Positions 33,615 to 42,304 of a stretch of 47,701 bases of DNA are shown one piece after another. A program made the translations under genes and the position numbers. The DNA is from Streptomyces rugosispiralis. GTDB lineage: Bacteria; Actinomycetota; Actinomycetes; Streptomycetales; Streptomycetaceae. The notes beneath the pieces are model-generated. The model saw nothing but the letters and a program-made list of their open reading frames with translations, did not search any database and had not been told where the DNA came from. The number at the start of each line of letters is the position of its first letter. The stretch's first letter is position 1. The DNA lies in NCBI RefSeq assembly GCF_024505145.1, contig NZ_JANIAA010000058.1, positions 1-47,701 of the forward strand, given 5' to 3'.

Positions 33615-34739
33615 ATGCCCAGAGCCCTCGTCACCGGGATCGCCGCCACCGCCGTCGCCACCGTCCTGCTCACGGGTTCCGGAGTCGTGAGCGCCACCGC
33701 CACGGCCACCGCGCCACGGGAGCCGCGCGCCACCGATGTCCATCGAGTCCGCATCCAGGACGACTTCGACTCGCTCGGCCCCGAGGTCCGGGCGCTGAAA
33801 CTGGACTCGGGCCGCACCGCCCACTACATCGACGACGGCCCCCGGGACGGCAAGCCGGTGCTCTACATCGGCGGCACGGGCACCAGTGCGCGGGTGGCGC
33901 ATATGACGGACTTCCTGCGCTCCACCCGGGAGTCCCTGGGCCTGCGGCTGATATCGGTCGAGCGCAACGGTTTCGGCGACACCGAGTTCGACAAGAGCCT
34001 GGGGAAGGCCGACTTCGCCGAGGACGCGCTTCAGGTGCTGGACCGCGTCGGGGTGCGCAAGGTCAGCGTGATCGCCATCTCGGGCGGCGGTCCGTACGCC
34101 GCCGAGCTGGCGTCCATGGCCCCCGACCGCATTCAGTCACTGCACCTGGCCGCCGCGCTGCCGCCGTACGGGGCCCAGCGTCCGTACTGCTCGATGTCCG
34201 ACGAGGAGCTGGGCAAGTCGCTGGAGAAGCAGATCGCCGACCCCCGGGTCTGGTGGGCGCTCCCGGACGACAGCCCGACCAAGCGCATCCCCGGCTTCGC
34301 CGACACCGCGTTCGAGGACGGTGCCCGCACCTACAACCAGCGCGGTCAGAAGGCCGACCCAGCAGCTCAGGTGCATGAGCAGAAGCTCTACTGCCAGCGG
34401 CCCGGCCCCGATCTGTCAAAGCTGACGGCCCCCGTCACCCTCTACAGCGGAAAGAAGGACACGACCGTGCCGCCCAGCACGATCGACACCTGGAAGCAGC
34501 ACCTGCCCGGCAAGCCGGCCGTGCGCAGCTACGCCGACACGGGACACGATGTGCAGTACCGGCACTGGGACCAGATTCTCGTCGACCTCGCCGGGCACAC
34601 GGACCGCACGGTCATCTGCTACCGGGGCCACAGCACGATGCCCCCTGCCCGGATCGCCGACCCGCTGGTCGAGAAGGGCCGGGCCACGCTGGGCAGTTGC
34701 GCCTGGCAGCAGTCCGGTGAGGACGGCTCCGTCGGCTGA
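33615..34739 (+). CDS. Secreted alpha/beta hydrolase
   Basis: A 374-residue protein with a Sec-type signal (about 1-28, ALVTGIAATAVATVLLTGSG). The nucleophile elbow is AISGGG (Ser156), with the first Gly replaced by Ala; acid in SGKKDTTV and His in DTGHDVQY complete the triad. ATG 33615 has CAGGAGAG upstream. The C-terminus has extra Cys residues that may form disulfides. Substrate unknown; it may be co-expressed with the upstream phosphoesterase. Confidence 0.88.
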   Translation: MPRALVTGIAATAVATVLLTGSGVVSATATATAPREPRATDVHRVRIQDDFDSLGPEVRALKLDSGRTAHYIDDGPRDGKPVLYIGGTGTSARVAHMTDFLRSTRESLGLRLISVERNGFGDTEFDKSLGKADFAEDALQVLDRVGVRKVSVIAISGGGPYAAELASMAPDRIQSLHLAAALPPYGAQRPYCSMSDEELGKSLEKQIADPRVWWALPDDSPTKRIPGFADTAFEDGARTYNQRGQKADPAAQVHEQKLYCQRPGPDLSKLTAPVTLYSGKKDTTVPPSTIDTWKQHLPGKPAVRSYADTGHDVQYRHWDQILVDLAGHTDRTVICYRGHSTMPPARIADPLVEKGRATLGSCAWQQSGEDGSVG

Positions 34740-34758
34740 GACGAGGCCCCGAGATACG

Positions 34759-35379
34759 TCACGGCCGCCGCGCCCAGAACAGGGCGTGGCCGCCGTCGCC
34801 CTCGGGGACGAACTCCTCGCCCTCGACGGTCAGTCCGGCCCGGGTGAGCCAGTCACGGTAGGTCGCGGCGTCGGCGTGGCTCCACCACATCGTGGCGCCA
34901 CCGCCCAGCCAGTTGTCATCGGTGCCGGTCCAGGCGGTGTGCCCGGTGGTGGCCAGGAACCAGCCGCCGGGGCGGAGCCAGGCGGCGATCCTGGCGAGGA
35001 GTGGAGGCTGTTCGTCCAGGGGGATGTGGATCAGGGCGTAGAGGGAGACCACGGCATCGAAGGAGGCGGCCGGGAACTCCACCGCCGTGGCATCGGCCTC
35101 GCGGAACTCGGCCTCCGGCACCAGCTCCCGCGCCCGGCGGACCTGCTCCCCGCTGATGTCGACACCGGTCACACGGTGTCCTGCGGCGCTGAGTACGCGG
35201 GCGACTGGGAGGCCGGAGCCACACCCCAGGTCCAGCACGGTGGCGGCGGGCGGGATGCGCTGTTGGAGGACGCCGAGCCAGGGCTGGTACTTGGTCTCGG
35301 CGCCGTAGGACTGCTCGTAGTGACGGGAGAGCGCGTCGTATCCGCGCCTGACCACGTCCTTGGGATCGTCGATGTCCAC
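34759..35379 (-). CDS. Small class I SAM-dependent methyltransferase
   Basis: A 206-residue methyltransferase with motif I VLDLGCGSGLPVA, the acidic loop VTGVDISGEQVRRA, ADATAVEFPAASFDAVVS and LRPGGWFLATTG. GTG 35379 is chosen because the fold starts there (VDIDDPKDVVRRGYDALS); a frame to 35616 adds non-conserved sequence. Convergent with the secreted hydrolase. The substrate, probably a small molecule, cannot be told. Confidence 0.85.
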   Translation of the reverse strand: MDIDDPKDVVRRGYDALSRHYEQSYGAETKYQPWLGVLQQRIPPAATVLDLGCGSGLPVARVLSAAGHRVTGVDISGEQVRRARELVPEAEFREADATAVEFPAASFDAVVSLYALIHIPLDEQPPLLARIAAWLRPGGWFLATTGHTAWTGTDDNWLGGGATMWWSHADAATYRDWLTRAGLTVEGEEFVPEGDGGHALFWARRP

Positions 35380-35603
35380 GGCGGAGCACGGTAGTTGGGG
35401 GCGGGTGCGTTCCGCGAACGGTTTTGGTGCGTCGGTGCGGCGCCGTTCGCGCCTTCGGCGCCTTTGAGCATGGGGCCGGGGGTGCCCTGGCCGGACTCCG
35501 TCGCCGACCACCGGGGCCGGTGGGACGCGGCGCGGTGGCGGCCCCCGTCGGCTCATGTCGAGGACCGGTCCGGACTGCGGCGGGGGGTGGGGGTACCCCT
35601 GGA

Positions 35604-35806
35604 AAACGTTTGACAAATTAGTTGCGTCAGATCAAGCATTCGGAGAGGGGGTACCCGGGAGAGGCTGCCCCACCGGCCCGGCGGACGGCGACGGCGCCGC
35701 GCCCCCGCCCGGCTCGCCGAGGCGCTGCATGATGCGCTGCGGGTGGCGGAGAGCCGGGGGCGGCGACTGGAGGACCGGGAAGAGACCGCGACCGAGCAGA
35801 GTTAGT
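35604..35806 (+). pseudogene. Possible frameshifted remnant of a short regulator gene
   Basis: TTGACA (about 35610) is followed by about 200 bases with strong coding-type third-position GC, but in two frames: one covers about 35660-35710, the next about 35715-35806 (LAEALHDALRVAESRGRR, ending TAG TAG). No start codon serves the second frame. It resembles the N-terminus of a MarR-type protein, by general feel only. It may instead be leader sequence of the monooxygenase gene. Confidence 0.3.
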
Positions 35807-35812
35807 AGAAAC

Positions 35813-36967
35813 ATGAACAACAGCGTGGACGTCGCGGTCATCGGTGCCGGGCAGGCGGGGTTGTCCGGGGCCTATCATCTGCGGCGGGCCGGGTACGAAC
35901 CCGGGGCGGGCTTCGTGGTGCTCGACCACGCGCCCGCACCCGGCGGGGCGTGGCAGTTCCGGTGGCCGTCGCTGACGTACGGCAAGGTGCACGGGATGTA
36001 CGACCTGCCGGGTATGCGGCTGACCAGCGATGACGCGGATCCCGACCGGCCCTCGTCCGAGGTGATCCCGGCCTACTTCGCACGCTACGAGCGCGCCTTC
36101 GATCTCCAGGTCATCCGGCCCGTGCACGTCGACGCCGTACGGGACGGGGAGGACGGTCGGCTGCTGGTCGAGACCTCGGCCGGGACCTGGTCCGCACGGG
36201 CGCTGATCAACGCGACCGGTACCTGGGACCGGCCGTTCTGGCCCCGCTACCCCGGGCAGGAGACCTTTCGGGGGTGGCAACTGCACACCTCGCGGTACCC
36301 CGGGCCCGAGGCCTTCGCGGGGCGGCGGGTGATCGTCGTCGGGGGCGGGGCCTCCGGGGTGCAGCATCTGCTGGAGATCGCGGAGGTGGCGGCGGAGACC
36401 ACCTGGGTGACCCGGCGCCCGCCGGTGTTCCGCGAGGGGCCGTTCGGCGAGGTGCAGGGGCGGGCGGCGGTGGCGCTGGTCGAGGAGCGGGTACGGCGGG
36501 GACTGCCACCGCAGAGCGTGGTGTCCGTGACCGGGCTGCCGCTGACGGAGCCGATGCTGCGTGCCCGGGAGAAGGGCGTCCTCGACCGGCTGCCGATGTT
36601 CGAGCGGATCACTCCGGACGGGGTGGCCTGGGCGGATGGGCGCCATGTCGAGGCGGACACGATCCTCTGGGCCACCGGTTTCCGTGCCGCGATCGACCAT
36701 CTCGCCCCGCTGCGGCTGCGTGAGCGGGGTGGCGGGATCGCCGTGGAGGGGACCCGGGCGGTCCGTGACCCGCGGGTGCATCTGGTCGGCTACGGGCCGT
36801 CGGCCAGCACGGTCGGCGCCAACCGGGCGGGCCGTGCGGCCGTACACGAGATCCAGGCGCTGCTGGACGCCGACCGAAACCCGGCCCAGGAGCTGCTGGA
36901 CGCCGACCGGCACCCGGCGCCGCCGGTCGGCCCGCGGTCACCGGAGATGATCGCCGTCGAGCGTTGA
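35813..36967 (+). CDS. Flavin-containing monooxygenase-like oxidoreductase
   Basis: A 384-residue FAD/NAD(P) protein of the CzcO/FMO type: FAD site VAVIGAGQAGLSGAYHLRR, second dinucleotide site VIVVGGGASGVQHLLEIA, the ATG-type motif LINATGTWDRPF and C-terminal WATGFRAAIDHL. Probably NADPH-dependent; could oxygenate a small molecule or act as a reductase. ATG 35813 has only a weak ribosome site. Its last 30 bases overlap the convergent LacI gene. Confidence 0.88.
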   Translation: MNNSVDVAVIGAGQAGLSGAYHLRRAGYEPGAGFVVLDHAPAPGGAWQFRWPSLTYGKVHGMYDLPGMRLTSDDADPDRPSSEVIPAYFARYERAFDLQVIRPVHVDAVRDGEDGRLLVETSAGTWSARALINATGTWDRPFWPRYPGQETFRGWQLHTSRYPGPEAFAGRRVIVVGGGASGVQHLLEIAEVAAETTWVTRRPPVFREGPFGEVQGRAAVALVEERVRRGLPPQSVVSVTGLPLTEPMLRAREKGVLDRLPMFERITPDGVAWADGRHVEADTILWATGFRAAIDHLAPLRLRERGGGIAVEGTRAVRDPRVHLVGYGPSASTVGANRAGRAAVHEIQALLDADRNPAQELLDADRHPAPPVGPRSPEMIAVER

Positions 36968-38020
36968 CCCGGTGCGGGGCGGGCCGGTGCTGCCCCGGAC
37001 CACGAGGGTGGGGTCGAGGACGATGTCCCGGTCGGCGGTGCGCCCCTCGTCGAGCCGTTCGGCGGCCGCCCGGACGGCGAGTTCGGCCGCCTCGGCGGCC
37101 TCCTGCCGTACGGAGGTCAGGTCGATGAAGGACAGCCGGGCGAGTTGGCTGTCGTCGTAGCCGACGATGGACACGTCCTCGGGCACCCGGACGCCCGCGC
37201 GCAGCAACGTGCCGAGCAGGCCGTGTGCACAGCGGTCGTTCCCGGCGATGACCGCCGTGGGCAGCTCGGGGCGCGCGAGCAGGTCGCGGGCCGCGCGGGC
37301 GCCGGACTCCTCGGTGTAGTCACCGGGGAGCACCCGGATGTGGTCGGCGAGTCCGTGGCGGCGCATGGCGGCGCGGTAGCCGCGTCGCCTCTGGTCGGCG
37401 CTGGGCATGGCGCCGCCGTCGATGTGCGCGATGGCGCGGTGTCCCAGTGTCACGAGGTGGTCGACGGCCTGGCGTATCCCCTTGGTCTCCGCGGTCCGGA
37501 CGACATCCACACCGGCGGCTCTCGTGCGCGGGTTGATCTCCACGATGGGGGCCCGGCCGACGCCCGTGGTCAGATGCTCCCAACTGGACGTCGCGCCAAT
37601 GGTGATGACGGCTTCACTGCGCAGTCCGAGCAGCTCCTCCATCGACTGGCGCTCGCCGCGGGTGGCGATCATGGCATTGAGCACGAGGGTGTAGCCGTGC
37701 TTCTGGGCCGCGGGGTAGAGGGCCTCGACGATTCCCACGTCGTACGGATGGCGCATGGTGAACAGCACGCCCAACTGCCGGCTCCGGGTGCGCCGCAGCA
37801 ACTGGGCGGCGGTGTCGGGACGGTAGCCGAGTTCCTCGGCCGCCCGGAACACCCGTCGCCGCGTCTCGGCGCTCGCGCCGGGCTGGTTGCGGAACACCAG
37901 TGACACCAGGGCCTGCGAGACGCCGACGCGCGCGGCGACGTCGGACATGGTCGGCCGTTTGGGGCGCCCCGCCGAGACTCCCGGCCCGCCCGAGAGGCCG
38001 GCGCCCCCTGGATCCCCCAT
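36938..38020 (-). CDS. LacI-family repressor of the sugar symporter
   Basis: A 360-residue LacI/GalR regulator: DNA-binding helix-turn-helix MSDVAARVGVSQALVSLVFR, then a periplasmic-binding-like sensor domain ending YDDSQLARLSFIDLTSVRQ. ATG 38020 has GAGGAGG upstream; about 25 N-terminal residues precede the helix-turn-helix. It is divergent from the sugar symporter, with two palindromes in the gap, so it likely represses that gene and itself until its sugar is present. Confidence 0.92.
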   Translation of the reverse strand: MGDPGGAGLSGGPGVSAGRPKRPTMSDVAARVGVSQALVSLVFRNQPGASAETRRRVFRAAEELGYRPDTAAQLLRRTRSRQLGVLFTMRHPYDVGIVEALYPAAQKHGYTLVLNAMIATRGERQSMEELLGLRSEAVITIGATSSWEHLTTGVGRAPIVEINPRTRAAGVDVVRTAETKGIRQAVDHLVTLGHRAIAHIDGGAMPSADQRRRGYRAAMRRHGLADHIRVLPGDYTEESGARAARDLLARPELPTAVIAGNDRCAHGLLGTLLRAGVRVPEDVSIVGYDDSQLARLSFIDLTSVRQEAAEAAELAVRAAAERLDEGRTADRDIVLDPTLVVRGSTGPPRTGSTLDGDHLR

Positions 38021-38038
38021 CCCAGCCTCCTCGTGCTT

Positions 38039-38052
38039 CATGTCTTGACATG
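38039..38052. promoter_or_regulatory. Palindrome CATGTC-TT-GACATG near the LacI start
   Basis: A perfect 14-bp inverted repeat 19 bp upstream of the LacI start codon, placed to act in autoregulation. It is different in sequence from the TAGTACGT repeat 20 bp further on. Confidence 0.5.
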
Positions 38053-38070
38053 CATCACACACCGCCCTCA

Positions 38071-38095
38071 TAGTACGTGGCACTTGTACGTACTA
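38071..38095. promoter_or_regulatory. Candidate LacI operator, TAGTACGT-N9-ACGTACTA
   Basis: Perfect 8-base arms (38071-38078 and 38088-38095) around nine bases, in the divergent gap between the LacI gene and the sugar symporter. A further TTGTAC copy follows at about 38097. Position and symmetry fit a LacI-type operator. Confidence 0.6.
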
Positions 38096-38236
38096 GTTGT
38101 ACTGACAAACAGACAAAGGCTCTCCGCAGCCGCACGATCGTGGCTGGCTGGGCGGCCACTTACCCGACGCCGGGAAACAACCGCACCTGTCGGGGCGCCA
38201 CCACACCTTCCGCCGGCTCCACGAGGAGACACGACG

Positions 38237-38284
38237 ATGAACATCGGCCTGACGATCGACAACGTCGGGGAGCACCACTCATGA
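38237..38284 (+). CDS. 15-residue leader peptide overlapping the symporter start
   Basis: ATG 38237 follows a strong GAGGAG ribosome site by nine bases and encodes MNIGLTIDNVGEHHS, ending at TGA 38284. Its stop overlaps the symporter ATG (38281) as ATGA, the usual sign of translational coupling. The symporter has no better ribosome site of its own. It could be a true leader peptide or the remnant of a deleted upstream gene. Confidence 0.5.
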   Translation: MNIGLTIDNVGEHHS

Positions 38285-39699
38285 CCGGAACCTCTTCACA
38301 CCCGACATCCATCGAACTGCCCGCGGATACCAAAGGCCCCCATTCCCGGCGGCTCGGGCTGGTCGCCGTCATCGTGACCTTCGGCGGACTGCTGTTCGGC
38401 TATGACACCGGCGTCGTCAACGGCGCCCTCGATCCGCTCACCGCCGACCTCGGGCTGACCGCGTTCACCGAGGGCGTCGTCGTCAGCAACCTCATCTTCG
38501 GCGCCGCCTTCGGCGCCATGATCGGCGGAGTGCTGTCCGACCGGCACGGCCGCCGCCACAACATCCTGATGCTGTCCCTGGTGTTCATGGTCGGCACTCT
38601 GGGCTGCGTCCTGTCGCCGAGCTGGCAGGTCCTGGCCCTCTTCCGCTTCATCCTCGGCCTCGCCGTGGGCGGCGCCTCGGCGACGGTTCCGGTGTATCTG
38701 GCCGAGATCGCCCCGGCCGAACGGCGCGGCTCCATCGTCACCCGCAACGAGGTGATGATCGTGACCGGCCAGTTCGCCGCGTTCGTCATCAACGCGGTCA
38801 TCTTCAACCTCTGGGGCGAGACGGACGGCATCTGGCGGCTCATGCTCCTGGTCGCCGTCCTTCCGGCGATCGGGCTGTTCATCGGCATGCTGCGGCTGCC
38901 GGAGAGCCCGCGCTGGCTGGTCTCCCAGGGCCGTGACGAGGAGGCGCTCGCGGTGCTGTCCCAGGTCCGCACCCCCGAGCGGGCCCAGGCGGAGATGGCC
39001 GAGGTCCACCGGCTCGCCGAGGAGGAGCGGGTCGCCAAGACCGCGGGCCGGGTGGACCTCGGGGTGCGCTGGGTGCGCCTGCTCATCCTGATCGGGGCGG
39101 GCCTCGGCATCTGCCAGCAGTTCACCGGCATCAACTCGGTCATGTACTACGGTACGCAGCTACTCGGCGACGCCGGGTTCTCGGGCGACTCGGCCATCAT
39201 CGCGAACACCCTCAACGGCGCCTTCAGCGTCATCGGCATCGCGGTGGGGGTGTCGGTCATCAACAAGATCAAGCGCCGCACCATGCTGCTCGGCGGGTTC
39301 ACCCTGACCACCACCTTCCACCTGCTCGTCGGTCTCTCCGCGCTGCTGATGCCCGAGGGCACCGCGAAGGCGTGGCTCATTCTCGTGTTCGTCGTGCTCT
39401 TCGTCTTCTCCATGCAGGCCACCATCGGCCCGCTGGTCTGGCTGATCCTCTCCGAGATGTTCCCGCTGAAGATCCGCAGCCTGGCCATCGGTATCAGCAT
39501 CTTCGTGCTGTGGTTCGCGAACGCCCTGGTCGCCCTCGGCTTCCCGCCGGTCGTGAAGGCCATGGGGATCTCGAACACCTTCTTCGGCTTCGCCGCCTTC
39601 GGTGTGCTGGCCATCGTCTTCATCGCGACCTGTGTTCCGGAGACCAAGGGCCGCTCGCTGGAAGAGCTCGAGGACGACTTCCGCGCCCGCTACTCCTGA
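38281..39699 (+). CDS. Sugar/inositol proton symporter (MFS sugar porter)
   Basis: A 472-residue twelve-helix sugar porter: GLLFGYDTGVVNGAL, SDRHGRRHN, PVYLAEIAPAERRGSIV, PESPRWLVSQGR, GICQQFTGINSVMYYG and C-terminal PETKGRSLEELE are all diagnostic motifs. It imports a monosaccharide or inositol with protons; the closest well-known types are IolT and XylE/GalP. Likely repressed by the divergent LacI protein. A universal-stress-type gene follows after 32 bp. Confidence 0.94.
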   Translation: MTGTSSHPTSIELPADTKGPHSRRLGLVAVIVTFGGLLFGYDTGVVNGALDPLTADLGLTAFTEGVVVSNLIFGAAFGAMIGGVLSDRHGRRHNILMLSLVFMVGTLGCVLSPSWQVLALFRFILGLAVGGASATVPVYLAEIAPAERRGSIVTRNEVMIVTGQFAAFVINAVIFNLWGETDGIWRLMLLVAVLPAIGLFIGMLRLPESPRWLVSQGRDEEALAVLSQVRTPERAQAEMAEVHRLAEEERVAKTAGRVDLGVRWVRLLILIGAGLGICQQFTGINSVMYYGTQLLGDAGFSGDSAIIANTLNGAFSVIGIAVGVSVINKIKRRTMLLGGFTLTTTFHLLVGLSALLMPEGTAKAWLILVFVVLFVFSMQATIGPLVWLILSEMFPLKIRSLAIGISIFVLWFANALVALGFPPVVKAMGISNTFFGFAAFGVLAIVFIATCVPETKGRSLEELEDDFRARYS

Positions 39700-39731
39700 C
39701 CCGCCCCGCCCCGAGAGAAGGCCCACCCACC

Positions 39732-40091
39732 ATGACCGTCATCACCGCCATCGCCGAGGGCCGCGAGGGAGACCACGCGCTGGCCGCGGGAGTCGCCGAG
39801 GCCCGGCTGCTGAACACCGATCTGGTACTGGTCAATCTGCGTCTGTCGGCGCTGGACCGCTCCGAGGTGCCCGAGGACCCGGCGACCACGGTCGTCGAGC
39901 GCAGCGGCCCCGGTGACCGCGACCCGGTCGACGCCGTACTGGACGAGATCGAGGCCCGGCCCGACGTCGACCGGCTGGTCATCGGCCTCCGCCGGCGGTC
40001 GCCGGTGGGCAAGGCGCTGCTGGGCAGTGTGAGCCAGCGGCTGCTGCTGGAGAGCCCCGTCCCCGTCGTCGCGGTCAAACCCCCGGCCTGA
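39732..40091 (+). CDS. Universal stress protein-like protein
   Basis: A 119-residue single UspA-like domain: starts MTVITAIAEGREGDHALAAG, ends VGKALLGSVSQRLLLESPVPVVAVKPPA, where the GS-x9-S/T nucleotide-binding pattern is seen. Probably co-transcribed with the sugar symporter. Binds ATP in many relatives; role here unknown. Confidence 0.82.
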   Translation: MTVITAIAEGREGDHALAAGVAEARLLNTDLVLVNLRLSALDRSEVPEDPATTVVERSGPGDRDPVDAVLDEIEARPDVDRLVIGLRRRSPVGKALLGSVSQRLLLESPVPVVAVKPPA

Positions 40092-40141
40092 CGGTGCCCC
40101 CGGCGCCTTTCCCGACCCCGCCGGGATCAGCGAACCCCAGG

Positions 40142-41161
40142 TCAGGCGCCCGCTCTGGACGCGAACGTGGAGTCCCGCACCACCAGTTCCGGCTGCAGCA
40201 CGATGCGCCGGTGCTGGTGGGCGGCGGCCTCGTCGCCGGTCTCCTCGATCAGCAGCTCGGCCGCCGTACGCCCCATCCGGAACGCCGGCTGGCGCACCGA
40301 GGTCAGCGGCACCGCGGCCGCCGCCGCGAACTCGATGTCGTCGTACCCCACCAGCGCCACCTCCCCCGGCACCGACACCCCGGCCGCGAAGAGGGCCTGC
40401 AGCACCCCCAGCGCCAGCAGGTCATTGGCGCAGAACACCGCCGTCGGCCGGGGTGAGATCCCCAGCAGCCGGGCGCCCGCGTCGCGGCCCGAGGCCACGT
40501 CCAGCCGCTCGGCCTCGATGTGCACCATCGCCTCCTCCGGCAGCCCGTCCTCCGCGAACGCGCCGAGCAGCCCGGTGCGCCGGTCCTGGCACTGCGGGAG
40601 CAGCATCGGACCGCTGACGTAGACCACGGAGCGGTGGCCCTGGGCGATGAGATGGCGCCCGGCGAGCGCGCCGCCCTCGATGTCGTCGACCGACACCGAG
40701 CAGCCGTCGGCGCTGGGCACCTCGCGGTCCACGAAGACGAACGGGATGTCGTGGCGCCGGAAGCCCTCCAGGTTGGCGCCGGTGACATCGGCCGGGGTGA
40801 CCAGCACCCCGCGCACCCGGTGTTCGGCGAAGAGCCCGAGGTAGTCGGCCTCCTCCTCCGGGCTCTGCGCGCTGTTGCACACCATCACCCCAAGACCCGC
40901 CTCCCGCGCCGCACGCTCGGCACCGCTCGCCACGTCCACGAAGAACGGGTTGGCCATGTCCAGCACCAGCAGCGCGATGATCCGGCTGCGCCCGGCGCGC
41001 AACTGGCGCGCGGACTCCTGGCGTACGTAGCCCAGGCGCTCGATCACGGCCTGCACCCGGTCGCGGGTGGCCTCGGCGACCATCTCGGGCCGGTTGATCA
41101 CATTCGAGACGGTACCGACCGACACTCCCGCCTGCCGCGCGACGTCCTTGATCCCCACCAT
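40142..41161 (-). CDS. LacI-family regulator, first of a tandem pair
   Basis: A 339-residue LacI regulator: MVGIKDVARQAGVSVGTVSNVI helix-turn-helix region, hinge YVRQESARQLRAG, sensor domain ending YDDIEFAAAAAVPLTSVRQ. ATG 41161 (or GTG 41158) begins the conserved domain. It is a near copy of the next gene, with blocks of identical DNA, and lies 115 bp downstream of it on the same strand. Middle sensor regions differ, so the two may bind different ligands at similar operators. Confidence 0.92.
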   Translation of the reverse strand: MVGIKDVARQAGVSVGTVSNVINRPEMVAEATRDRVQAVIERLGYVRQESARQLRAGRSRIIALLVLDMANPFFVDVASGAERAAREAGLGVMVCNSAQSPEEEADYLGLFAEHRVRGVLVTPADVTGANLEGFRRHDIPFVFVDREVPSADGCSVSVDDIEGGALAGRHLIAQGHRSVVYVSGPMLLPQCQDRRTGLLGAFAEDGLPEEAMVHIEAERLDVASGRDAGARLLGISPRPTAVFCANDLLALGVLQALFAAGVSVPGEVALVGYDDIEFAAAAAVPLTSVRQPAFRMGRTAAELLIEETGDEAAAHQHRRIVLQPELVVRDSTFASRAGA

Positions 41162-41276
41162 GCGTCCCACGACCCGGGCCTCCGCCTTCCCGCGACCCAC
41201 CACGGCCGCGGGAACATGGTAGTGCGCTGTTCGACCGGTCGGGCGGGACCGGGCCGCCGCGGGCCCCGGGCCCCGC

Positions 41277-42302
41277 TCAGCCGCGCGAGCGCACCAGGCT
41301 CGATCCGCGGACCACGAGCTCGGGCTGGAGGACGATCCGCTGGTGGCGGTGGTCCCCGGCCCGCTCCCCCGTCTCCTCGATCAGCAGCTCGGCCGCCGTA
41401 CGCCCCATCCGGAACGCCGGCTGGCGCACCGAGGTCAGCGGCACCGCGGCCGCCGCCGCGAACTCGATGTCGTCGTACCCCACCAGCGCCACCTCCTCCG
41501 GCACCGACACCCCGGCCCCGTACAGCGACTGCAGCACCCCCAGCGCCAGCAGGTCATTGGCGCAGAACACCGCCGTCGGGCGCGGGGACATGCCCAGCAG
41601 CCGGGCCCCCGCGTCCCGGCCGCAGGTCACGTCCAGCCGGTCCACCTCGACCTGGCGCAGCGCGGACTCGCCGAGCCCCCGCTCGCGCAGGGCGCGCAGC
41701 GCGCCCTCGCGGCGGTCGCGGCACTGGGCCAGCCGCATCGGCCCGCTCACATAGGCGACGGTGTGATGGCCGAGGCCCAGAAGGTGGCGGACGGCGAGTT
41801 CACCGCCGGTGACATCGTCCACCGACACCGAACACCCCTCGGCGCTGGGCAGCACCCGGTCCACGAGGACGAAGGGGATGGGCTGCCGCCGGAAGGAGGC
41901 GAGGTTGCGCCCGGTCATATCGGCCGGGGTCATCAGCACCCCGCGCACCCGGTGCTCGGCGAAGAGCCCGAGGTAGTCGGCCTCCTCCTCCGGGCTCTGC
42001 GCGCTGTTGCACACCATCACCCCAAGACCCGCCTCCCGCGCCGCACGCTCCGCGCCACTCGCCACGTCCACGAAGAACGGGTTGGCCATGTCCAGCACCA
42101 GCAGCGCGATGATCCGGCTGTGGCCGGCCCGCAGTTGGCGCGCGGACTCCTGGCGTACGTAGCCCAGGCGCTCGATCACGGCCTGCACCCGGTCGCGGGT
42201 GGCCTCGGACACCGAGTCCGGGCGGTTGATGACGTTGGAGACCGTGCCGACCGAGACCCCGGCCTCGCGCGCCACCTCCTTGATGCCCACGCCTGGTGCC
42301 AT
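41277..42302 (-). CDS. LacI-family regulator, second of a tandem pair (rhamnose operon)
   Basis: A 341-residue LacI regulator with helix-turn-helix GIKEVAREAGVSVGTVSNVI, same hinge as its neighbour, and sensor end identical over long stretches (VALVGYDDIEFAAAAAVPL). ATG 42302 lies two bases past the stop of the BNR-repeat gene, so it is probably the last gene of the rhamnose-type operon and its local repressor. Confidence 0.92.
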   Translation of the reverse strand: MAPGVGIKEVAREAGVSVGTVSNVINRPDSVSEATRDRVQAVIERLGYVRQESARQLRAGHSRIIALLVLDMANPFFVDVASGAERAAREAGLGVMVCNSAQSPEEEADYLGLFAEHRVRGVLMTPADMTGRNLASFRRQPIPFVLVDRVLPSAEGCSVSVDDVTGGELAVRHLLGLGHHTVAYVSGPMRLAQCRDRREGALRALRERGLGESALRQVEVDRLDVTCGRDAGARLLGMSPRPTAVFCANDLLALGVLQSLYGAGVSVPEEVALVGYDDIEFAAAAAVPLTSVRQPAFRMGRTAAELLIEETGERAGDHRHQRIVLQPELVVRGSSLVRSRG

Positions 42303-42304
42303 GG

